A stretch of DNA of 64,000 bases from Madurella fahalii. Lineage: Eukaryota; Ascomycota; Sordariomycetes; Sordariales. The position numbers and the translations under genes were made by a program. Under the pieces are notes generated by a model that saw nothing but the letters and a program-made list of their open reading frames with translations, was not told the origin of the DNA and made no database searches. The stretch lies in NCBI GenBank assembly GCA_029876055.1, contig CM056874.1, forward strand, positions 1,984,001-2,048,000. Direction: 5' to 3'. Below are positions 28,584 to 37,431 of the stretch, piece by piece (within the stretch, counting starts at the first letter, position 1; every line of letters starts with the position of its first letter).

Positions 28584-29412
28584 GTGCCCAGAGGCGAGCC
28601 ACACCTTCCACAACAATCTACACACCTTCTTCCACAACAACAATCTACACACTTTCTTCCTCAACAACAATCCACACATCACCAACTTTTTCTACCAATT
28701 ACTTGCTTCCACGCGCATTCGTCTGCCAGATCCAAGCAGTTAATTTCTCAATCGGCTGCGCAGCTTCAACGGTCGGCCCCTCAACAGCAGAGTCCCCATC
28801 CTCGAGCTGAGAGAGACTTGCGCGCTCGCCTTCAGACAGACTTCGCTATTCACATAGTAGAGGTGGACGACAAGTGGCAGCGTTTGCAGGAACAGGTGGA
28901 CTACAAGTTGTAGGTGATGGATGTTACGGGGTCTGCCTTGTGGTCCTGTAACTGGTGACCTCCAGAGCGTCAGGGATGACGCTGAGGTAGGCATTTCATG
29001 AGCATGGTATGTATAGAAAGTCAGAGATGATGGGTTGATTGAGTTAAGCTAAGATCCTCTCAGAGAACAAGTCTATGGGGTCTTTATAGACATTGATAAT
29101 GACCCCTCAGCCGTTGTCCCTGACGGGATGCGGACCCAGACACCGCATAGCAGTACTGGTCTCCACGTAACAATGGACGACAGGTTGCAGACTGTCTACA
29201 AGGATATAGCCAAAGACATGGCCATGCTCAAGGCAGATCTCGCCATGATGATTCAGGCCAAACCCTTAGGCACACAGTGGAAGTTCCTGTGGCAGCTAGC
29301 CATTCCCGTACGTTTTATTCTAGTTTAAGGTACATAGCGTACTAACAAAAGTATCTAGGGCTTGGCACTTCTTTTTCTCCCCGAGATCACGGAAACTCGT
29401 GCGCTTAACACG
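28584..29412 (+). pseudogene. unrecognised plus-strand gene relic with a clear last intron
   Basis: Gln-rich codons with short repeats (LPQQQSTH twice or more, 28600-28690) lead to RARLQTDFAIHIVEVDD and a stop near 28911. A later frame (29128-29307) has HVTMDDRLQTVYKDIAKDMA and a helical stretch ending WKFLWQLAIP. A textbook intron follows at 29308-29358 (GTACGT, branch GTACTAAC, TAG), then GLALLFLPEITETRAL and a stop at about 29413, where repeat S begins. It may encode a short membrane-ending protein. Frames between 28911 and 29040 do not join cleanly. Confidence 0.4.
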
Positions 29413-29555
29413 CATTGAGATGGTGCAGAAACACACATCAACACCCACATACCCATCAGAACAAGAGGGAGGGCAAAGGTGGCAAATGCCAGACAGACAA
29501 GATAGGCAGGACAGGCCAGGCCAGGCGACACCTCACACAATAACGAATTGGTCCC
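29413..29555 (-). repeat. dispersed repeat S, copy 2
   Basis: Reverse-complement partner of 14421-14552. The minus-strand frame gives a hydrophobic VCLAFATFALPLVLMG stretch; I do not claim it is a protein. Confidence 0.7.
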
Positions 29556-29687
29556 CTGCTGCTTAGACAAGCTCAAAAACAACATGCGCAGATCGAGCTC
29601 CAGCTAGTCAGGTAGAGACTGCTTTGCAATCAAGGTAAACTCTTAAATTGAGCGCGCAACAAGTGTGGTGGAAGGTGTGGAGTTGTG

Positions 29688-29935
29688 TATCCTGTCTAAG
29701 GATCAGATGGCCTGGACGGCCTGGTGCAAATAGAAATGGGTTCCCGTATGTTCCAGCCTCTAGAGCACCATCCCTGTAAAGCGGCTCCCTCTGACTAGAA
29801 TGCATTGGACGCCGCCCCAGCATGCAGAATGTCTGTTCGTATGATTCATCGGGGCCGGTTCACATGCAGGGAGAGTCGCAGTTGGCTCCTTGGCGGGACT
29901 GCCTATCGCTTTCCCCTGTCAGGGTACTGACAGCG
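29688..29935 (-). repeat. dispersed repeat R, fragment 3
   Basis: Reverse-complement partner of 25616-25870, and also related to 14165-14285. Anchors are AGATGGCCTGGACGGCCTGG and GGAGAGTCGCAGTTGGCTCC. Confidence 0.75.
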
Positions 29936-30538
29936 CCTTTAGACGAGGTAACGGAAGTTCCTTACTCGAGCCGCACGCCCGGTATGTGAGAAGATGCTCC
30001 CTGCCGGCAGCTTCGTTCTAAGTTGGGTTAGCACACTTCGCCCGCAGACCGGAAGCCTTGTCGGCATCCAATCAATCCCTTACGACACGGCCCGACTAGA
30101 AATTACGGCCGGGTCTTTAGTCTGGTGAACTTCGAAGAAGCCGTGGCTGGCAGCGGTGCGATGTCACACAGCCAGTGAGCTTATTCGGCGGAATATACCC
30201 AAGGTGCATGACCAACAAGACGACCCTCGTGAAGACGGTCGAAGGGGAAGGTGGCACGTGTGAGAGAAGTTGCAGGCCCCATAGCAACAACAGGCGTTGG
30301 TGAGCCATGCTGCGAGCTGAAGTTGTCATGCAAAGATACCAGCAAAGTGGTCGGCTCGGGCCCCCCCTCCAACGATATCTAGGCAACTGCCGTGTTGAGA
30401 AGGCGCGTCGTGAACCAGATGCCTGCTGGATGACCGAAGGGTATCTCGCCCACAGAAGTATAAATTGTCGCTGGATTTCAGTCACCCAATACACCCTTCA
30501 AACTCCCGGCTCCCTATCTATCCTTCACCAAGCTCGAA
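29936..30538. other. intergenic; no gene recognised
   Basis: Upstream side of the small ORF at 30539. Open minus-strand frames lack motifs. Confidence 0.4.
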
Positions 30539-30790
30539 ATGGTTCTTGCTCTTTTCACGCACGACTCTCCGCGAGAGCTTTTCATTCCTTCAATCATACC
30601 GGACGTAAAGTCCCGCGGAACTTACTACGTCCAGTGCCCTGGGTGTAAGCGCAGTGTTAAAAAGGGAACCACGTGCTGCGGCGTGAAGCGCGGCATCCTA
30701 CCACCAAGTCAGTTACTTCTACCGCGCGAGAAAAGGAGTAATGTAAAGCTGAAGGATTCGCAGTTTGCTTTGAGGACATTGATGAGTTGA
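30539..30790 (+). CDS. possible small Cys-containing protein, uncertain
   Basis: ATG 30539 opens MVLALFTHDSPRELF and a C-x2-C...C-C arrangement (YYVQCPGCKRSVKKGTTCCG) that could bind one zinc ion. As a single exon it ends at 30790 (83 aa). A GTCAGT at about 30710 could instead start an intron. The upstream CTATCTATCCTTCACC is 5'UTR-like. It may also be a fragment; no homolog comes to mind. Confidence 0.3.
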   Translation: MVLALFTHDSPRELFIPSIIPDVKSRGTYYVQCPGCKRSVKKGTTCCGVKRGILPPSQLLLPREKRSNVKLKDSQFALRTLMS

Positions 30791-30944
30791 ACCGACCCGC
30801 GAGCCATGATGACGAGCTAGCGGACTGCAAAGATGCAGTCTAATGTAGGGATCCTACTGGGGGGTTATGTCAAAATTTGATAGGCAAAGTTGTGGAGGTC
30901 CGTTCGAGAAAAATTGGTGGCGGTCTCAATTCCAGCAGCTTACT

Positions 30945-32296
30945 CTAGATCGACTCGGTCTTTGTGTTCAACTCTCCACCTCCAAAATAAAACTGCGCCA
31001 CCTGTAGCTCATCGTGCTCGCTGAGCCATCTCAGACCTTGCAGCCACGTGTGATTGACCCATTCCAGCTTCATTTTGACATTAATCAGCGAGCGGAAGGC
31101 TACCGCCTCCTTGGAAAAGAACCCTGATCTCGTAAGCACGTATGTTTGCCGTTTGTTGGCACCTTTGCAGTCGTTTGCTGCCAGCTCCTGTCCCACTGCT
31201 TCGACGGCCTCGGCAAATCGACGGCCGAGTTGCTCCCGTTGCATCACCGCGGGGTGTATGCCAACAACTCCAGGGACAGCGCAGTCGACGCCCATCAGAA
31301 ACGGGAAGCGGTGGAGGGCCGCATCTGGCACCGAGACGACTGAGTCCCAGTCGATGACGGCTAGGACGTTGAACTCACGATCGACAAGGATGTTGTTCGG
31401 ATTGAGATCGTAGTTAGCAAGGCCAAAACCATCAGTCGAGCCGTTTCCTACTCGCGCTGCAGGAGGCGGGAAGGTGGCAGCGAGGGAACGGAATGCTTGC
31501 ACAAGTTCGTCTTGCCAGCGAACTGGCTGCTCTCCGAGGCTTTTACTCAGCGCCAGGGGATAGTCCGTGTAGAACTCGGCAGCGGAATCGTACGGTCCCG
31601 AGCCTGTTTCGATCAACGGTCCCACAACGAACGAATTTGAGCTGTCCCGAATGATGGAGCCGATTTTTGGTAGCCGGATTGAGGCAAGCTGAACCATGAT
31701 CTTAGCGACCTGTCGCCAGAATTTCTCCTGGAATTGCGCAGGGATGCCTTCATGCTTGCCGGGATATGTTCGAGACACATCCTCTGCGGTGTTGCCGTGG
31801 ATGTATTCGATAATGGAAAAGGGGCATCCAACAGCGTTTTGGTCATCCAGATCATGAGCGTAGACTCTTGGGATGGGAATGTCTGTGTTCTGGCTGTGAA
31901 AGGCTTAGCACCGTGAGACACCGACCACCGGTCGCGATCTTACCGCACAAACTCCATCGTGGCAAGCTCAGACTGCATATCCAAGAAAATCCTCTCCCGG
32001 GAGGGAGGAGAGATCATCCCGTTGCCGTGATCCGCCATTGGAGGCATCCGTAGCCTCGCTATCCACTCAACACCGTCGTCGAACTGGATCTTGCGCACGA
32101 GGTTGAAATGTCCCACGGAAAACTCGGAAGACAAGGTGCATGGTTGATTCCCCCGAAGCAACGAGGCATAGGATAGTAGTGCGTTTTTGTTGATTTTGTC
32201 GATGAACTGATCGATGCGGTCCGCGTATTCGCCTTCGCCTCCGTATTCGTCCCCACATGTCCAGGCGGCACTTCCGAGTGAAAAGGAATCCGCCAT
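30945..32296 (-). CDS. phosphotransferase (APH/protein-kinase-like) family protein, intact, two exons
   Basis: Exon 1 is 32296-31944 and exon 2 is 31893-30945, with a 50-bp intron (GTAAGA...CACAG); together 433 residues from ATG 32296 (MADSFSLGSAAW). The N-lobe contains LVRKIQFDDGVEWIARLRMP and, across the splice, MEFVRQNTDIPIPRVYAHD with GCPFSIIEYIHGN, the usual APH fold order. The catalytic region is GLANYDLNPNNILVD (about residue 279), followed by VLAVIDWDSV, giving the Asp, Asn and second Asp; the His normally before the catalytic loop Asp is replaced by Asn-Tyr. Substrate unknown; fungal genomes hold many such genes in variable copy number. It lies at the border between the relic-rich region and the core genes. 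Confidence 0.85.
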
Positions 32297-33126
32297 TGTT
32301 GCACGGCAATTCGGGATAAGTTTGACAGCTGGGGCAAGAAACCTCAGGAATGAATTCTTTGGGTTGTCGCAGTCCAATCGATCAATGAGCCCGGAGAGCG
32401 CCAAGTCCTGGGCAAAACACGCGCGAATCTGTGACTGTGCTTATGAGGTTGTCTTTCAGGGAGAAGTTACGAGGGGACGAGGGAATCAATACGGGTTATG
32501 TAGTCTTGTCCGAGGGTCACGAGGCAAATTTCTGCCAGGTGGCAGGCACTTTAGCATTCCAGCAGCTGAGAATGGCCGAAAAAGCGTAACGCCGTAGGTG
32601 ACGAGAGTAACAAAGATGGCATGGGTCCTGGTACACCCAACAGTAAAAATAAGCTTGCAGTCTATTTAAGAGCAATTGTTAGCCTAAGGCAGTCTCAACT
32701 TCAGCCAGCAACGGCTTTGTATTCGTAGCTAAGCAGCCTACCTCAGAACTGATACCCCTGAAGCAACACCGTCAACATGTAGAGCGAACTTCGAATTCGC
32801 ACATAACCTGGGCGATTCTAGCTATCGAATTTGCTTCGAGATATAAGAGCGCTTGGATACAACTCTTCATCTTCTTTGCTTTCGAATAGGTTATATGTTA
32901 TTTGGGTAAAAATTGAAGGCAAGGTAGGAGAAGCCGCCGTTTGTAGTGATATGGTTGTTTTGGTGGGGAGTCTCCCAAAGAACTGCTGGGAACGGAATAA
33001 GTGGGGCGTGGCGCGGGTACCTGTGACTCTCGAACACCAGTTCCACTGCCTCCGGTTGACTACCAAACCACATCCAACTCATCCAGACTGAACATTCAGC
33101 AACCTGAGCCGGAACCCATATTAAGT
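32297..33126. other. intergenic between the APH-like gene and slu7
   Basis: Shared upstream region of two divergent genes. AT content rises at 32640-32940. No gene or repeat seen. Confidence 0.5.
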
Positions 33127-34359
33127 ATGCCTCCTCCGAGACGGCCAGAACAAGCATCAACTGCCGCCGCCAGCACAGAAGCTGGCGGCTCAGGTGCCGG
33201 CGCCGCGCGCAAAGAAGACAACATCTACATCCCTTCCTACATCAGCAAACAGCCCTTCTACGTCAGCGGCCTCGACGACCACGATGACTACCTCCAGCAT
33301 CAGCGCGCGCGCGCCGCCCAGGAGGAGGAGAAATTCATTTCCGACAAAGGGGGCAAGAAGACGGGTCCGGCCCGGACAAAATGGGTCAAGGGCGCATGCG
33401 AGAACTGTGGCGCCATGGGCCACAAGAAGAAGGACTGCCTCGAGCGCCCGCGCAAGGTCGGCGCCAAGTTCACGGGCAAGGACATCCAAGCCGACCGGAC
33501 AGTCAGGGACGTGAAGCTAGGGTACGAGGCGAAGAGAGACGTCTGGGCCGCCTACGATCCGAAGCAGTACCAGGAGGTGGTGGAGGAGTACAACCTGATC
33601 GAGGAGGCGCGCCGGAAGCTGCAGGGCGAGAACGGGGAGAAGAAGGAAGGCGAAGACGTGTACGAGGAAGGGTTCAAGTACGCCGAGGAGTCGGATCTGG
33701 GCCGGGACAGGACGACAAAACAATCCATGAGAATCCGCGAGGACACGGCAAAGTACCTCCTGAACCTGGACTCCGACTCGGCCAAATACAACCCCAAGAA
33801 GCGCGCCCTCGTCGACGGCGGCGCGATAGGCGACAAATCGGCCCAGTTATTCGCCGAAGAGAGCTTCCTGCGCGCGTCGGGCGAGGCAGCCGAGTTTGAG
33901 AAGGCGCAGCGGTATGCATGGGAGGCGCAAGAGAGGACGGGAGACACCACCATGCATCTCCAGGCCAACCCGACAGCCGGAGAACTGCTGCGAAAGAGGG
34001 AGAACGAGGAAAGGGAAGCGAAGCGCAGGAAACGGGCCGAGATGCTCGCGAGCCAGTATGGTGAGCAACCCGCCGTGCCCGAGGCACTGAAGGCGACCAT
34101 CACCGAATCGGAAACGTTCGTCGAGTACGACGAGGCTGGTCTCATCAAGGGAGCGCCGAGGAAGGCGGCCAAGTCAAAATACCCCGAAGACGTCTTGATC
34201 AACAACCACACCTCGGTCTGGGGAAGCTGGTGGTCCGACTTCAAATGGGGCTATGCATGTTGTCATTCGTTTGTGAAGAATAGCTACTGCACAGGAGAGA
34301 TGGGGAAACAAGTAAGCAAAGAGGCCGATTCATGGGACAAATGGGGTGGCTCGGGATAG
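33127..34359 (+). CDS. slu7: pre-mRNA splicing factor Slu7
   Basis: A second-step splicing factor that helps select the 3' splice site, nuclear. Single exon, 410 residues from ATG 33127, although the frame is open further upstream; MPPPRRPEQ is the usual type of start. It has KEDNIYIPSYISKQPFY-type residues at 29-46, the CCHC zinc knuckle CENCGAMGHKKKDC at 91-104, the conserved ADRTVRDVKLGYEAKRDVWA region, NLDSDSAKYNPKKRAL, and a C-terminal HTSVWGSWW...WGYACCHSFVKNSYCTGE block. Length matches fungal Slu7. Intact and GC-rich, it marks the start of the conserved core region. Confidence 0.95.
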   Translation: MPPPRRPEQASTAAASTEAGGSGAGAARKEDNIYIPSYISKQPFYVSGLDDHDDYLQHQRARAAQEEEKFISDKGGKKTGPARTKWVKGACENCGAMGHKKKDCLERPRKVGAKFTGKDIQADRTVRDVKLGYEAKRDVWAAYDPKQYQEVVEEYNLIEEARRKLQGENGEKKEGEDVYEEGFKYAEESDLGRDRTTKQSMRIREDTAKYLLNLDSDSAKYNPKKRALVDGGAIGDKSAQLFAEESFLRASGEAAEFEKAQRYAWEAQERTGDTTMHLQANPTAGELLRKRENEEREAKRRKRAEMLASQYGEQPAVPEALKATITESETFVEYDEAGLIKGAPRKAAKSKYPEDVLINNHTSVWGSWWSDFKWGYACCHSFVKNSYCTGEMGKQVSKEADSWDKWGGSG

Positions 34360-34701
34360 GTCGTAGTAATGATACCCTCGGTCTGTTTTTTCCATTCCCC
34401 GGGATTTTATGACCTATACATCGACCTCAACGGTCAATTTCTCATTGTCACACATTCAGGTATGCAAAGCGAAAGGGCCAATGGACGGCTACGTCTCCGT
34501 TGGCCGTCTAGAGGGTATTGGGGGTCTTGATGATTGGTAACCTGCCGGTTGTATCGTACGTGCAAATCTCGATGCATTCCACTCCCTGACTACAAACGCC
34601 GTAAGAGCATGATGCCGAGGTCAAAAGCCTCTATTTAGACCGTTTTTCGTACCCCGTCCCGTGCAGTCCCAACCATTCCCACGATGAAAAGCGCCTCAAA
34701 T
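34360..34701. other. convergent 3' flanks of slu7 and rps9
   Basis: 342 bp between two converging genes. No gene seen. Confidence 0.5.
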
Positions 34702-35505
34702 TTACTCCTCATCCTCCTCGTCACCCTCGCCCTCGCCACCCTCGGCGGCCTTGGCCTTCTTTCTCCGGACACGGCCAGGGCGGCCACCACCGAACGGTGA
34801 CGAGAGGGCAAAGTCGATGTGCTTCTGCGAGTCGAGACGGACGACGAAGGAAGGAACGTTGACGATCTGCTTGCCGACGCGGATGTGGCGCTGGCGGATA
34901 AGGACACGGGCGTGGTGAATCGACTTGGCAAGGCCGAGCTTATAGACGAGAGTCTGGAGGCGGCGCTCCAAGAAATCCTCAGCCTTCAAGGCCAGGACGT
35001 AATCGAGCTTCATGCGGGACTCGTCCAGCACACCGACGCGAACGAGACGGCGAATGAGGGCATTGCCTTCGAAGAGACGCTTGGGGTCCTTCTCGTCGAG
35101 CGTGAGAAGCTCACTGGAGGCGTAACCGTTAGCGCTCCGTAAATATACTTTGATCGTATCGGGAGCGATCGACTTACCGGGCAGCACGACGAATCTTGGA
35201 GAGGGTGAGGAGCACACGCCAAACCTCACGCTTGTTCCGGAGACCATACTCGCCAACAAGCTTCAACTCGGAGTCCCTGGGTTCCCGAAAGTCAGTCCAT
35301 GATCACGATCGACATAAGCAGAGGCAAGCTCCTGCTCAGTGGCCGGTGATGATTATTGCGAACATGCGCAGAGAGAGCGTGTGCGGCTGCCGCTACGCAG
35401 AGGCTGCAATTGGAGGAGTAAAAACCAGAGTCAAACGCACAATCGAGCGGCCTCGAAGGGACGACGCGGGACCTTAGCGGTCTTGGAGTAGGAGCGCGGC
35501 GCCAT
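34702..35505 (-). CDS. rps9: 40S ribosomal protein S9 (uS4)
   Basis: Small-subunit ribosomal protein of the uS4 family, binding 18S rRNA near the decoding centre. Exons 35505-35441, 35276-35178 and 35113-34702 give 191 residues. It starts MAPRSYSKTAKVPRRPFE, with LKLVGEYGLRNKREVWRV in exon 2, and LVYKLGLAKSIHHARVLIRQRHIRVG as the S4 RNA-binding part in exon 3 (written here as two adjoining parts, LVYKLGLAKSIHH and ARVLIRQRHIRVG). Introns are 164 bp (GTGCGT...CAG) and 64 bp (GTAAGT...CAG). The tail is acidic. The first intron right after codon 22 is usual for ribosomal protein genes. Divergent from rpl21. Confidence 0.95.
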
Positions 35506-35803
35506 CTTGTCGTTGAGGCTATCAAGAAGTTGGTCGACCGAACAGAAATTCACAAAGGCTGTGACTTTTGGAGGTTAAGAAATTGGAAAGGCAGAGGGGG
35601 GGAATTTGTGGTGGTCCGTGCGTATCGCTCTTCGCTTGCCCTAACGATAACGGGAGGGTCCAAGCGCAGCGCCCTGCTTAGTCACCCAGCGCGAAATCCC
35701 GACTTGGATTTGCTTCCACACAAAAAATCCCCAATTTTGCAGCCCGCAGCATCACCGACTTCGACATCGCGATCCACGCCGACACACCCAAAAAACAGGC
35801 AAG
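35506..35803. promoter_or_regulatory. bidirectional promoter of rps9 and rpl21
   Basis: 298 bp separate the two start codons, so one region must drive both genes. It contains a telobox-like CCCTAAC at 35639-35645, a site type often associated with ribosomal protein promoters. The pyrimidine-poor G-run near 35594 may be part of the core. Confidence 0.6.
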
Positions 35804-36485
35804 ATGGGTCACCCCGCAGGTCTCCGCGCTGGTACGAGATACGCCTTCTCCCGGAATTTCCGGGAGAAGGGTATGATCAGGCTCTCGACGTACCTCAAGC
35901 AGTACAAGTATGTCGGCGCGTTTGGTCGAAGGCGGATGCGGTGATCGGTCGCTAATTGGTGGCAGGGTTGGCGATATCGTCGACATCAAGGTCAACGGTG
36001 CTGTCCAGAAGGGGTAAGCAACAGCCCAGATCTTTTGCACGATGGAAGACGAGGGACCGGGAAGCGATGGATCTTCCTCCTAGGCGTCCCGGCGCCCGCA
36101 CCGGATGATGCCACATGGGTTCGCGAGCGCGAGACTGACTTGACACACCAACAGCATGGCCCACAAGGTCTACCACGGCAAGACTGGCGTCATCTATAAC
36201 GTCACCAAGTCGGCAGTCGGCATCATCATCTACAAGAAGGTCAAGCACCGCTACATCGAGAAGCGCATCAACGTCCGGATCGAGCACATCCAGCCGTCGC
36301 GGTCACGGGAGGGCTTCCTGCGCCGGGTAAAGGAGAACGCTGAGCTCAAGAAGAAGGCCAAGGCCGAGGGCAAGCCGGTGCAGCTCAAGAGACAACCCGC
36401 CATGCCCCGCGAGGCACGGACAATCTCGATCGTCGACAACAAGCCCGAGACGGTGGCGCCCGTTGCCTACGAGACCACGATCTAA
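35804..36485 (+). CDS. rpl21: 60S ribosomal protein L21 (eL21)
   Basis: Large-subunit ribosomal protein. Exons 35804-35907, 35966-36013 and 36155-36485 give 160 residues, the standard length. It starts MGHPAGLRAGTRYAFSRNFR and has the KGMIRLSTYLKQYKVGDIVD segment across splice 1, KVNGAVQKGMAHKVYHGKTG across splice 2, and RYIEKRINVRIEHIQPSRSR. Introns are 58 and 141 bp with GTATGT and GTAAGC donors. It is paired head-to-head with rps9, which would keep the two subunits' proteins co-regulated. Confidence 0.96.
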
Positions 36486-37431
36486 GGAAACTCTGGGCGG
36501 GGGGGCTGGATTTGGCGGGGGTTAGATACGGCTTGCTTCTTTTTCTCTGCATGGGGTTCATCGCGTTCGGCACGGCAAGATCTCCTGCATGGAATTGGTC
36601 TGGGATGCGGGAGTGCTATAGGGAATCAAAATACCAATGGCATGACCAAATAGCGGCTCAAAATGCCTTGTTCATTCGGCGTGGGTGCAACCGTGAAGCG
36701 CAGTCCGGCCCCTGCGAAGCCAACGCTTCATGGGAGCATGTTGACACCAGCTATCTGGTGGGGCATGGGGTCTGTGCTGGGACTTCGGACAGGTACACTG
36801 GATCTGCTCTAACTTTGAGACGTTGCTGCCCTCGAGACAGTAGGTTAGACAGAATGTGACGCGAGCGATGGGCCAGCAAAGAATTTGGCCATCGGAAAGC
36901 CTGGATGTGCGTCGTGTCACCAGTTGTGAAACTACTGTTGCGTACCAACCCGGGGAACCTATCCAGATCATCGATACATCGGATCGTCGACAGCCAATAA
37001 TGCATTGATCATTTTGTCGCAGGTTTACGAATGTCAAGGAAAGGTACAAAATACATAAAAAGTTATGCCTTGCAGAGCGGGACTAGGGACGCATTCCCAT
37101 CAGCACTGGGACTCTGCACAGCAGACCGAGCCCTGTAAGGCTTGCCAGCTGATCGACATGGTCACTGCCTGGAGCTCCCAGCCAATGGGCGGGGCGCGGG
37201 GGAGCATCGGCTCCAAGCTCCAGCAGTGGCTGATGTAATGGCGCGCCCGTCTGCTTGTCTGTCATCAACGGCGCCACTCGGTTGGTTCAGCGTCGGCCTG
37301 GTATATCCAGTACTGTATGATCGAAGCTGCGCTGCTGCTTTGAATCGATGGTCGCGCGACTTCTCGCTCGCCTGGGCAGGTAGCAGAGCCATCTCTGCTG
37401 CTGCTGTCCTCGCTTCCAATCGCCATCCATC
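36486..37431. other. intergenic; no gene recognised
   Basis: 3' end of rpl21 and upstream region of the Nvj2-like gene. Open frames on both strands have no motifs. Confidence 0.5.

Noticed and set aside
33552..34244. Minus-strand 230-codon frame.
   Set aside because: Antisense of slu7.
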